The translations under genes and the position numbers were made by a program. The notes under the pieces were generated by a model, which ran no database searches, was not told the DNA's origin, and saw nothing but the letters and a program-made list of their open reading frames with translations. A stretch of DNA of 64,000 nt from DATCHW01 sp963806045 (GTDB lineage Bacteria > Bacteroidota > Ignavibacteria > Tepidaquicellales > Tepidaquicellaceae), in the NCBI GenBank assembly GCA_963806045.1, contig CAWDWP010000001.1, positions 682,001 through 746,000 of the forward strand. Reading direction: 5' to 3'. This document shows positions 25,507 to 34,016 of this stretch, piece after piece. Position 1 is the stretch's first letter, and the number at the start of each line of letters is the position of its first letter.

Positions 25507-26674
25507 TTATTCTGAAATGGGAAATTTCATCTTCATTGAAAAATTTATTCATCCCTTTCGAATATCCCGAATCAGTTGTTGTCAGCATTACCTGTCCGAA
25601 ATTATTTAGATGCGAAATGATGTTTGAAATCCTTCCGGCATCAAGTTCGGAAAGAACATCATCAAGCAAGAGTATCGGACGGGTTCCCAGAACATCTTTC
25701 AGCAGGTAATATTCTGCCAGCTTTAATGCAACAAGGAATGTTTTATGCTCGCCCTGTGAGCCGAAATTTTTGAGAACAAATCCGTTGCTTTCATCGTTTC
25801 CGGAATTGCTTTTTCCAAGTCTGAAAATGTAATCATCCCGCTGAGGACCAACTACGGAAATACCTCTCGCAATTTCTTCCCCTGTCCTTTGTGAAATTTC
25901 GTTCTTAATATCGGATTGAATACTATCTACTCCTAAAGATTCTGAATTCGTTAATTCTCCGTAAATATCCGTAAAATAATTAATGAAAGATGAATCGTCT
26001 GCAAAAATCAGTTCACTGAAATTTTTACGGAAAAAAGAAATAAAATCATTAAGAAATTTCAATCTTCTGAAAATAATATTTGCCGATACTTCGGCAAGCT
26101 TTTCATTATAAGATTCCAGGATATCGTAAAACCCGTTTCCCGCCGCATTTCCTTCAGTAAGATTGTTTTTCAGCAATGCGTTTTTCTGCTTCAGAATCTT
26201 ACTCAGAATTTTCAGATAATCCAGATATAATTTATTTGTCTGGGCTATCAGTATATCAAAGAACTTTCTTCTTTCCGAAGGATTTCCATATGTAATACTC
26301 AGGCTGTGAGGAGAAAGATACACTACCGGAAATCTTCCGAAGATATCATTCGAAAAACTTGAAACCTTTTCGCCGTTGAGAAAATACATTTTCTTCCTTG
26401 CTGCAAGGTTGTAAATTAACCTTACTGAAAAGGTATTTTCAAGATCATTTACAAATTCCCCTTCAATAAAAAACTCATCGCAGCCGAATTTAATACACTC
26501 GTTTTCGACTGCACTAATAAAACTTCTTCCGTATGTGAGGAATGAAATAGCTTCTAATATGTTGGTCTTACCGTGGCCGTTGTCGCCGTATATGAAATTA
26601 AAACGACTGTTGAAATCAATTGCCTGCACATTATAGTTTCTGAAGTTTCTTAATATAATCTTTTTTAAAATCAA
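25481..26674 (-). CDS. recF: DNA replication and repair protein RecF
   Basis: A 397-residue SMC-like ATPase. The Walker A region is 'YGDNGHGKTNILEAISFLTY' and 'SQGEHKTFLVALKLAEYYLL' is the signature region. 'LLLDDVLSELDAGRISNI' holds Walker B and the D-loop. It loads RecA at single-strand gaps with RecO and RecR. The length is slightly above E. coli RecF (357). It lies 23 bp after dnaN and overlaps the DUF721 gene. Confidence 0.96.
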   Translation of the reverse strand: MILKKIILRNFRNYNVQAIDFNSRFNFIYGDNGHGKTNILEAISFLTYGRSFISAVENECIKFGCDEFFIEGEFVNDLENTFSVRLIYNLAARKKMYFLNGEKVSSFSNDIFGRFPVVYLSPHSLSITYGNPSERRKFFDILIAQTNKLYLDYLKILSKILKQKNALLKNNLTEGNAAGNGFYDILESYNEKLAEVSANIIFRRLKFLNDFISFFRKNFSELIFADDSSFINYFTDIYGELTNSESLGVDSIQSDIKNEISQRTGEEIARGISVVGPQRDDYIFRLGKSNSGNDESNGFVLKNFGSQGEHKTFLVALKLAEYYLLKDVLGTRPILLLDDVLSELDAGRISNIISHLNNFGQVMLTTTDSGYSKGMNKFFNEDEISHFRINEGTVSNV

Positions 26675-26697
26675 TCTTTTTCCGTACTGCTCTCTTA

Positions 26698-28074
26698 TTA
26701 CGAAACTCTTACAGGCATTATCAGTTCCATGTATTCTTCATCCGGCAGATTTTCAGACGGCTCAGCTATTGACGCTTTTGCAGGTGTGCTAAAGGTCATG
26801 CTCAGCTCTTCGGTTTCAATCTGTCTCAGACACTCTAATAAATACTTCGCATTAAATGCAACGCTGAATACTTCTTTATCAAAATCAGAATCACCATCCA
26901 TCTTATTAAATAAGCAGTCAATTGTCTCATATCCTTCTGAACCTTTTTCGGGGTTATCAGCCCTTACTGTCAGTTCGGAATTTTTAATTTCAAATTTCAC
27001 CCTGTGCGAAGTTTCGTCGGATAAATTCTTGACGCGGTCTATGGTGTTAAGGAATTCGCGGGTATTTAATTTTAATTTTTTATCATTCTCTTTCGGAATT
27101 ACAGTTTCGTAATTCGGGAATGTATCATCAATCAGTTTGGAATATATTTCTGTATTATCAAATGAAATCTTAATCATTGAAGAATCGAATTCAAACTTTG
27201 CATTATTGCTTCGAAGCATTCTCAATATTGTCTGGCAGGTCTTCTTCGGGATAATGAGCTTATCCTCTTTTGTGATTTCATGTTTGAAATTTTTTCTCAC
27301 AATTTTTGCAAGCCTGAATCCGTCTGTCGCGACAAACCTTAATTCATTAGGTAAGATGTCCATCAGCATTCCGGTCATATTTCTTCTTATCTCTTCATTG
27401 CTTGCGGCGTGAAGTATTTTTCTAAGGTACCTGTTCAGGTCCAGCCCGGTCAGGTCTATGGATTTTAATTCCTCTTTTTCTTCAATTTCAGGGAAGTCCT
27501 CGGCAGATTCTCCTGACAGTGAGAATTTTCCGTTCTTGGTTTTAATATTAATCTTGTTTGTTTCAGTAGTACTAAATAAAATTTTACTCAGGCTCATAAA
27601 CTCTTCAAATTTCTGATAAAGGTTTTCAATACCCTCTTCAAGAGTTTTATCGGTGCACAGGTCTGCGATAATCGTTTTTTCATCTGCTGAAATAAATCCT
27701 TTCAGAGTGATTCTTTCCTTTGAAAAATCGCATTTGAATTTATCTCTCCATATATCAATATTCTGCAGTTCGTTTGATATCATTGCCGGCTTTAAGCCCG
27801 GGACATTTTCAGAGACTTCCACGTAAGAAGATAATGAGCGGATAAGATTCAGCAAATCTTTTGAAGGAATTGCAATATTTCCGTCTTCTTTTCCGGTAAC
27901 TTCAAGCGAAGTCCTGACGAATATTTCAAGGTCGGAGGATAGCAATTTTAATGTATTACCCCTCAATTCAAACAATATATCGCCTAAAATGGGTAATGTT
28001 GACCTTGATGGAATAATATAGCTGACAGATGAAACAGCTTTTACGAACTCATTTCCGTAAGTTTCAAATTTCAT
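26698..28074 (-). CDS. dnaN: DNA polymerase III sliding clamp, with long domain I insertion
   Basis: A 458-residue beta clamp. Typical stretches are 'SRSTLPILGDILFEL', 'SGESAEDFPEIEE', 'FVATDGFRLAKI' and the C-terminal 'LIMPVRVS'. Usual clamps have about 365-375 residues. The surplus appears to be one segment of about 80 residues between the strand ending 'LSSYVEVSE' (near 96) and the strand starting 'NKINIKTKNGKFSLSG' (near 175), in domain I. No dnaA is next to it in the window. It opens the dnaN-recF-DUF721-gyrB operon. Confidence 0.95.
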   Translation of the reverse strand: MKFETYGNEFVKAVSSVSYIIPSRSTLPILGDILFELRGNTLKLLSSDLEIFVRTSLEVTGKEDGNIAIPSKDLLNLIRSLSSYVEVSENVPGLKPAMISNELQNIDIWRDKFKCDFSKERITLKGFISADEKTIIADLCTDKTLEEGIENLYQKFEEFMSLSKILFSTTETNKINIKTKNGKFSLSGESAEDFPEIEEKEELKSIDLTGLDLNRYLRKILHAASNEEIRRNMTGMLMDILPNELRFVATDGFRLAKIVRKNFKHEITKEDKLIIPKKTCQTILRMLRSNNAKFEFDSSMIKISFDNTEIYSKLIDDTFPNYETVIPKENDKKLKLNTREFLNTIDRVKNLSDETSHRVKFEIKNSELTVRADNPEKGSEGYETIDCLFNKMDGDSDFDKEVFSVAFNAKYLLECLRQIETEELSMTFSTPAKASIAEPSENLPDEEYMELIMPVRVS

Positions 28075-28231
28075 TTAAAATACCCCTGAAATTATTATTA
28101 AACTGAAAAATACCTAATAAATACAGAATATTCAATTCAATGTTAAATCAAAACAATTAATAATTAGTAATTAATAATTAATAATTAGAAAGTAGTAAGT
28201 AGTAATTTAAGACAGTACAAGTCTTCGGTAG

Positions 28232-28257
28232 GACAGACATTCCTGTCTGTCGTTTTT
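28232..28257 (+). terminator. hairpin with T-run (terminator-like repeat)
   Basis: GACAGACA-TTCC-TGTCTGTC, an 8-bp perfect stem, is followed by GTTTTT. No plus-strand gene ends just before it. It shares its flanking 'GTAGGACA' with the nested repeat at 14945-14995, so it may be a dispersed element and not a working terminator. Confidence 0.4.
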
Positions 28258-28507
28258 GATGACATTATTCACTGACATTTTGCAAAAATATTAATTTCTT
28301 GAAAACAACAATTTATTTTCGAAAAATTCAGAAAATGTCATAGTCAAATTATTAAATATATAAATTACAAATAATTACAGAAACAAAAAAATATCATGAC
28401 AAAACATTGACATTTTGATACACCTGAAATAACAGAATCCCCAAAAATATTTTCTACAGAATTCATATAGCAAAATATACGTTATTTAAAGAACAAGCTA
28501 TCTACAG

Positions 28508-28533
28508 TATAACCATATATTATTATGGTTATA
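28508..28533. promoter_or_regulatory. 10-bp-arm operator-like palindrome
   Basis: TATAACCATA and TATGGTTATA are separated by TATTAT. The arms match exactly. The size and AT-rich spacing suit a dimeric DNA-binding protein. It sits midway between dnaN and the TrmB-like gene and could be an operator for that regulator, which is an inference from proximity. Confidence 0.4.
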
Positions 28534-28760
28534 TTCAAAAATAACGGAAATAAACTAATAAGTCAACAGTGCGATAAAATTTAAGAGAGTAAAAGGTAAA
28601 AAGTAAAAGGTAAGAGGAAGAACAATGATTAATGAATTAATGAAGAATGAATAATTCAACAAGTTAAAGCGTAAGACGAAAGAGCAAAAAAATAGAATCA
28701 GAAGCGTTTGAATCCCGCTCAGGCGTGCAGGCAGGATAAATAGGAAAATGTTAATAGGAT

Positions 28761-28812
28761 TTCCCCCTTCGAAGTCGAAGAGCCTCCCGGGAGGTGGGGA
28801 TTAAGGGGGATG
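28761..28812. repeat. extended C-run/G-run palindromic element
   Basis: CCCCCTTCGAAGTCGAAG is followed by an inner CCTCCCGGGAGG palindrome and ends ATTAAGGGGGAT. An inverted copy of this longer form lies at 37043-37098 with the same GAAGAGCCTCC core, so it is a defined variant of the dispersed family. Confidence 0.7.
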
Positions 28813-28912
28813 ATTTTATTTCTTAATCTGTTTCCCTTTTCAAGACTTTTATTGGTTAACTTTTCCTACCTCCAGATTCTTAAGCTTTAATTTAAATAGA
28901 CTAAAAATGCTC

Positions 28913-28941
28913 TTGACATTTCTAAATTATGATACTAATTT
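28913..28941 (+). promoter_or_regulatory. candidate promoter of TrmB-like regulator
   Basis: TTGACA (28913-28918) and TAATTT (28936-28941) are 17 bp apart, 30 bp before the ATG at 28971. The -35 is a perfect sigma-70 match and the -10 is weak. A DnaA-box-like TTATCTACA lies between the promoter and the start. Confidence 0.4.
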
Positions 28942-28970
28942 GTTGTTGGTGTTATCTACAAATATTTAAT

Positions 28971-29804
28971 ATGAATGATTTAACTCTACAATTAAAGTCG
29001 CTCGGGTTCACAGAATATGAATCAAAGATATTCTTAGCACTATTGCAGGGTCATCATATGACTGCCACTGAAATAGCCGGTTCTGCAAAAATCCGACGCA
29101 CCGATGTATATGCCATTCTTAATTCATTCGTTGAAAAGGGATATTGCAATGAAATCGAAACAGATAAAATCCTGAAATTCGAAATGATTGACCCCGATGT
29201 AATACTCGATAAAATCCTTTTAAATCTGCAAAAAGAAAAAGAAAAAAAGGCTTTATCTTTCAACACGACATTTAAAAACCTTAAACCTCTCTACCGTTCG
29301 AAGGCACAGGAAAATAAAAATCCGAATATTGAGCTCATCCGCGGATATAACCAGCATCGCGAAATGAAACTTTTCGATTTAATCAAAAATGCTAAAAGGG
29401 AAATTCTCTTTATGGCACGGCTTGAACTTTACATTTCCGATTCTGTAGATGAGACCGCAGCAAAATTCATAAATAAAGGCGGTGTTATAAAGTCTGTCTA
29501 TGAAATAGGAGATAATTTTAAAGTTAAAAAAGATGATAAGTGGATAATCGGCACAACATCTGATTTGAAAAAAATATTTTCGAAGTTTGAAGACTACGGA
29601 GAACAGGTTCGCCTGAGCAAGACAAAAATTACTAATATGACTATTATAGACCGTGAAGTTGTATTTCTGAACGTGGTCGATAAATCAGTTCCAAAATATA
29701 ACGAAGCGGATATTATTTTAAGAAATAAAGATTTTGCCGAAAGCCAGGCAGAAGTATTCAATTTGATTTGGGAAAAATCATTTAAACTAAAAGATTATAG
29801 TTAA
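28971..29804 (+). CDS. TrmB-family transcriptional regulator
   Basis: I take the ATG at 28971 (277 residues). A possible ATG at 28929 would add 14 hydrophobic residues foreign to this family. Residues 1-75 form a winged helix: 'LKSLGFTEYESKIFLALLQG', 'TATEIAGSAKIRRTDVYAIL' and 'NSFVEKGYCNEIETDKILKF'. The rest is a phospholipase-D-like effector-binding part ('IELIRGYNQHREMKLF'). TrmB proteins, common in archaea and some bacteria, sense sugars or other small molecules. The target here is unknown. A palindrome and a possible promoter lie upstream. Confidence 0.85.
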   Translation: MNDLTLQLKSLGFTEYESKIFLALLQGHHMTATEIAGSAKIRRTDVYAILNSFVEKGYCNEIETDKILKFEMIDPDVILDKILLNLQKEKEKKALSFNTTFKNLKPLYRSKAQENKNPNIELIRGYNQHREMKLFDLIKNAKREILFMARLELYISDSVDETAAKFINKGGVIKSVYEIGDNFKVKKDDKWIIGTTSDLKKIFSKFEDYGEQVRLSKTKITNMTIIDREVVFLNVVDKSVPKYNEADIILRNKDFAESQAEVFNLIWEKSFKLKDYS

Positions 29805-29825
29805 ATAAATAAAAATATTAAGGTT

Positions 29826-32282
29826 ATGAAGAAAATAATATTAGTGTTATCGATTATCTGGATTTTTATTTCTACAAATTCCAACTCACAACCTGCTTGG
29901 ATAGAACAACAAACTGGGTATTCATTTTTACAAACCCTTTATTGCGTAAAATTTTTTAACTCTCAAACGGGAATTATTGGTGGACATTACAGTGCATTTG
30001 CAAGGACTACAAATGGTGGTTTGAACTGGATAAATATTAATAATAATTATTATAATAATTATAATTCTCTTAGTTTGATAAATGGCAACACAGGCTGGAT
30101 AGCTGGAGATTATAGTGGTTTAGAAATGATAAGAAAAACTACGAATGCAGGATTATCATGGGATTCATCTTATTTTGATGCAAATACAAGCATTCGAGAT
30201 ATACAATTTATTGATGGAAATATCGGTTATTTAGCAGATAATCATTATATCAAAAAATCAACTAACGGTGGTAATAATTGGGCTGTTATATATGACATGG
30301 GTATCAATTTTACAAATTATTCAATATTTTTTTTAAATTCATTAACAGGGTGGGCTAGTTCAACTTGTTACGATCCATATTCATATTTATTTACCACAAA
30401 ATTAATAAAAACTACTGATGGTGGACTAAATTGGTTGATACAAATTTCAGATTCAAGTTATGAAAATAATACTTGCAATGATATACAGTTTATAAATGAT
30501 AATACCGGATACATATCGCGTACATCACTCGGAATATTCAAAACAACAAACGGCGGTCAAAATTGGATGAATGTTCAAAATAATTCAAATAATCCATTAT
30601 TCTTTTTAAATGAAAATACTGGATGGGTAGGTTCTGAATATTACATAAGAAAGACTATTAACGGAGGAATAAATTGGAATTCAGAAAATGTAATTCAGCG
30701 CGTTTTTTTTAATGGTATATTTTTTATAAATGAGTTAACAGGATGGGGATTAGGAGGGACGGATCAAAGTATACCAAAAATATTCAAAACAACAAATGGT
30801 GGGATATCTGCTCCACCTGATACTTTATATACTCTATACTTTCCATTAAATATAGGAAATGTGTTTGTTTATGACTGGGTTTATAGTGGCGGTGGTGGTG
30901 GAACATATAAATTGAAAATTACTAAAGATACAGTTATTAATGGAAAACGATATTATAATTTAAGTAACAAATTTCCTGCCTTCCCCGGTACGAACCTAGT
31001 AAGAATAGACTCCGTTAATTCGAACATTTATACGTATGTTGGATCCGGTGGATGCGGATATAACCCGCAAGAAATATTGATCGATAGCTTGAAATCAAAA
31101 ATTAATGATACATCGCATACCTGTTTATCCTCTCCTGAAAATCTAAGAAAATGCACGGATACGAATACTTCAAATATTTTTGGATATCAAATTCCTACAA
31201 AGCGATTTAATGAAGTTTTAATCCTATCTCCAACTCCGAAAAGGTTTGGTAAGAACTTCGGATTAATTAATGCTTCTCTTGGAGATCCTTACCCAACAAA
31301 TTATACTTTGAAAGGTTGTATTATAAACGGAGTAGTTTACGGCGATACTACCGCACCCGTGACTTTGTATAGCATTTCCGGTACTGTCCGATATACGGAT
31401 AATAATCAACCTGTAACAAGCGGAGTTGTAAAAGCAATAAAGCTAAATCAAAATGATGCGAGTATAATAGTTTATGATACAGCATTAATTCAATCAAACG
31501 GAACTTATATTTTACCCAATGTTCCTCAGGATTCTGTTTATATCGGGCTGTATCCGAATTCCGGCACAACACCTGATTATGTTATCAGTTATTATCCGTC
31601 TGCAACCGACTGGCATGAGGCAACCGGACTTTATCCGACCAGTAATTTAACCAATATAGATTTAGGAGCGATTCGTATTCAAAGCACGACAGCAAATAAT
31701 TCAGTCAACGGTAAAGTAATGCGATTGACAAATTCTACGATTGGAAATCTAAAAGATGCTGTGTTGTATGCAAAGAACGGTAATATATTTGTCAGATGTT
31801 CAACGTCTGATGTTAATGGTGTCTATCACCTTCCATCATTACCAACAGGAAATCTAAAGATAATCGTTAACCGACTTGGTTTTTCAAACGACAGTACAAC
31901 TGTAAATGTAACATCATCAAGTAATATTGATTCGATTAATTTCAATTTATTCAATAATTATACGGGAATAAAACCAATCACCGGTGTAGTTCCCACAGAC
32001 TTCAAATTGTATCAAAATTATCCAAATCCTTTCAATCCGGTAACGAAGATTAAATTTGATGTAGCACAACACACCCCCTACCCCCTCTCAAGAGGGGAGA
32101 ATGTCACTCTCAAAATCTATGACATCATCGGCCGGGAAATAGTAACACTCGTAAACGAAAAATTACAACCCGGAACATATGAAGTAACATTCGACGGAAG
32201 TAAATATGCTTCAGGTGTTTATTTCTATCAGTTGAGGACAGGTGATTTTCTCAACACGAAACGAATGGTGATGATAAAATAA
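29826..32282 (+). CDS. secreted BNR/YCF48-like repeat protein with T9SS sorting domain
   Basis: An 818-residue protein with a signal peptide ending near 'NSNSQPAW'. Residues 20-330 hold repeats with 'KTTNGGxNW' and 'NTGWxxG' (YCF48/BNR-like propeller blades). A middle domain is followed by a carboxypeptidase-regulatory-like domain (about 515-720). The C-terminal 90 residues are a T9SS sorting domain ('LYQNYPNPFNPVTKIKF'). It is probably exported by type IX secretion and fixed to the surface. A palindromic element lies in frame inside the sorting domain and encodes 'HTPYPLSRGEN'. TAAGGTT just before the ATG is the ribosome-binding site. Confidence 0.88.
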   Translation: MKKIILVLSIIWIFISTNSNSQPAWIEQQTGYSFLQTLYCVKFFNSQTGIIGGHYSAFARTTNGGLNWININNNYYNNYNSLSLINGNTGWIAGDYSGLEMIRKTTNAGLSWDSSYFDANTSIRDIQFIDGNIGYLADNHYIKKSTNGGNNWAVIYDMGINFTNYSIFFLNSLTGWASSTCYDPYSYLFTTKLIKTTDGGLNWLIQISDSSYENNTCNDIQFINDNTGYISRTSLGIFKTTNGGQNWMNVQNNSNNPLFFLNENTGWVGSEYYIRKTINGGINWNSENVIQRVFFNGIFFINELTGWGLGGTDQSIPKIFKTTNGGISAPPDTLYTLYFPLNIGNVFVYDWVYSGGGGGTYKLKITKDTVINGKRYYNLSNKFPAFPGTNLVRIDSVNSNIYTYVGSGGCGYNPQEILIDSLKSKINDTSHTCLSSPENLRKCTDTNTSNIFGYQIPTKRFNEVLILSPTPKRFGKNFGLINASLGDPYPTNYTLKGCIINGVVYGDTTAPVTLYSISGTVRYTDNNQPVTSGVVKAIKLNQNDASIIVYDTALIQSNGTYILPNVPQDSVYIGLYPNSGTTPDYVISYYPSATDWHEATGLYPTSNLTNIDLGAIRIQSTTANNSVNGKVMRLTNSTIGNLKDAVLYAKNGNIFVRCSTSDVNGVYHLPSLPTGNLKIIVNRLGFSNDSTTVNVTSSSNIDSINFNLFNNYTGIKPITGVVPTDFKLYQNYPNPFNPVTKIKFDVAQHTPYPLSRGENVTLKIYDIIGREIVTLVNEKLQPGTYEVTFDGSKYASGVYFYQLRTGDFLNTKRMVMIK
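32070..32100. repeat. in-frame palindromic element inside T9SS gene
   Basis: CCCCTCTCAAGAGGGG (32082-32097) in an ACACACCCCCTACC context belongs to the dispersed C-run/G-run family. It adds about eleven codons between two strands of the sorting domain without breaking the frame. Confidence 0.7.
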
Positions 32283-32285
32283 ATC

Positions 32286-32333
32286 TTTAAAGTTCATTAA
32301 GTTCTTTAAGTTTATTAAGTCTATTAAGTTTGT
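32286..32333. repeat. 9-bp tandem repeat
   Basis: Five units follow the pattern TTAAGTNTN, starting just after the T9SS gene stop: TTAAAGTTCA, TTAAGTTCT, TTAAGTTTA, TTAAGTCTA and TTAAGTTTG. The rest of the gap to 32574 holds no gene. Confidence 0.7.
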
Positions 32334-32574
32334 TATGTATAACATTAGACAGGATTTCGGGATAAAGAGGAAAAGAAAAAATGTCACAAAGAAACACGGA
32401 GAATAAACACATTGAGATGACTATTGACTTAAAATATTATTCTATTTAAGTTTAACTATAACAAAAAACAACTTATAGCACAACTTTCATACCACAGGTT
32501 ATTTTTCTAATAAATTAAAAACAAAGTATAATTTATTTCTATTTCTTTTTTCTAAAATAAAATAGGAGATTGAA

Positions 32575-33861
32575 ATGAAAGGAAAAATGTTAGTAATCAC
32601 ATCTATTGTGATTATCGGCTCGTTTTTTACTGGCTGTTCGGAATCAACCAATTTCGTAACTGCTCCGAAAATAACTAATGTATCGGGGAAGGTGATAGGA
32701 AATGTATTTAACCTGGGCTTACCATATGTTAAGGTTAGAGTCGAGGATAAAAATGGTTTTCAAAATGCGATAACAGATATTTACGGTAATTTCTACGCGA
32801 ATAATGTACAGGTTCCTTATTTCGTTTATATTACTGATACTGTAACAAACAGCGGAAGTGTATTTATGAATTTATCGACTTCGGATTGCTGGCTGCCGCA
32901 TTACAGGTTTGATGGTTTTACTGCACCCAGTTCAGTAATAAGCGTTGACCTTTCGGGTGTTACAGGAAATTCAAATGAAGGTAAAGCTTTTTTTACAGAT
33001 GGAAAGAATGTGCATGGAATAGGAGAACCGGGAGATTTACAAGTTTATCTTCCTGATAATCAACCGATAACGGGTAAAGTATGTGTTTTACTTTATACGA
33101 AGGATAATAACGGTGCAGTTACAAGTTATGATAAATTTGGATATATGGATAATGTAACTATTTCGCCTAATGGTAATACAAATCTAGTTTTCACGGATTC
33201 GATATTAAATTATGTTCCTTCCAAATCATTAATTACGGGAACAATAACCGGATTGCCTCCGCATATGAGTACGGGATATTCGCACTTTTTTATTTCTATG
33301 AGTCCGAGAAGATCTTATAATTATCTTGAGCCATCACATATTTTTTTTCTTAATGGAACAGCTTTTAATTTTTATATTCCTTCAAATTTACCTGTAGATT
33401 TTTATCCTCTTCTAAAAATCCTTGTATCCGACAGCAGCTCTGTAGGAGCATATACAAGTTATGTTAATTACTTGTTGCCAAAAACCGGTGGGACTGGTTT
33501 AAATATTAAGATTCCTACAATCCCTCAAATTATGAGTCCCACTGAACTATCTTTAGTAGATACGACTACTCTCTTTAGTTATCTTGATAATTTTGGCACG
33601 CAAATTTATCATGTTGTTTTTACTGATTCGATAAAAACTTTTCATATTTATACCAATTTTCCCTCTACTTCTTTATGGTCAATCAGTAAAATGGGATTGG
33701 GAACGTTTGCACCTAATTCAAGGATAACAATGACGGTAAATACAATCGGTGGTTTTAGATATGTAGATGAGTATGTCAATCCAAACTTTAAGAACATTGA
33801 ACAGTATACTTCACAACCGGCAGTCCGGCATTACATTATGAAAGCAAATCGGGGAAAGTAG
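32575..33861 (+). CDS. hypothetical lipoprotein with carboxypeptidase-regulatory-like domain
   Basis: A 428-residue protein. The lipoprotein signal ends in 'FFTGC' (about residue 21). Residues 35-85 resemble a CarboxypepD_reg / transthyretin-like beta sandwich ('VSGKVIGNVFNLGLPYVKVR', 'AITDIYGNFYANNVQV'). The rest is beta-rich and not recognised. TAGGAGATTGAAATG gives a clear ribosome-binding site. It follows a T9SS protein that carries a similar domain. It is probably a surface or outer-membrane lipoprotein. Confidence 0.75.
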   Translation: MKGKMLVITSIVIIGSFFTGCSESTNFVTAPKITNVSGKVIGNVFNLGLPYVKVRVEDKNGFQNAITDIYGNFYANNVQVPYFVYITDTVTNSGSVFMNLSTSDCWLPHYRFDGFTAPSSVISVDLSGVTGNSNEGKAFFTDGKNVHGIGEPGDLQVYLPDNQPITGKVCVLLYTKDNNGAVTSYDKFGYMDNVTISPNGNTNLVFTDSILNYVPSKSLITGTITGLPPHMSTGYSHFFISMSPRRSYNYLEPSHIFFLNGTAFNFYIPSNLPVDFYPLLKILVSDSSSVGAYTSYVNYLLPKTGGTGLNIKIPTIPQIMSPTELSLVDTTTLFSYLDNFGTQIYHVVFTDSIKTFHIYTNFPSTSLWSISKMGLGTFAPNSRITMTVNTIGGFRYVDEYVNPNFKNIEQYTSQPAVRHYIMKANRGK

Positions 33862-33955
33862 AAGTTGATTTCTGAATCAGGATTTGCAGGATTTCGGGAT
33901 TTTGCGTTCCCAAACAGGAGCAGACCCAGGTGGTACCGTGGAATGAGGGGAGAAT

Positions 33956-33988
33956 AAACTACAATAGTTTTTAAAACTATTGTAGTTT
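33956..33988. repeat. 33-bp near-perfect palindrome
   Basis: AAACTACAATAGTTTT, one T, then its exact reverse complement. It lies between convergent genes and is followed by GTACAGTTTTTT, so it could terminate plus-strand transcription. A related inverted repeat with AAACTACAAAAGTTT arms lies at 44571-44665. Confidence 0.65.
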
Positions 33989-34016
33989 GTACAGTTTTTT
34001 AGAAGAATGGATGTTT

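Larger units (their letters stand above)
28075..28970. other. 896-bp non-coding region upstream of dnaN, possible origin
   Basis: No gene is visible here. Seen are three DnaA-box-like 9-mers (TTTTCTACA at 28450, CTATCTACA at 28498, TTATCTACA at 28952) and TGACATTTT at 28273 and 28408, with its inverse at 28332. A 10-bp-arm palindrome, a hairpin and AT-rich TTAATAATTA words also occur. The operon dnaN-recF-gyrB points away from it. Such gaps often contain oriC, but the boxes differ from TTATCCACA by one to three bases and dnaA is missing, so the call is tentative. Confidence 0.35.

Noticed and set aside
26729..27412. Plus-strand ORFs opposite dnaN
   Set aside because: Antisense frames of the clamp gene; no motifs.
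28700..28735. tRNA-like GTTTGAATCCC sequence
   Set aside because: Only a T-arm-like stretch is present; no acceptor, D or anticodon stems can be drawn around it.
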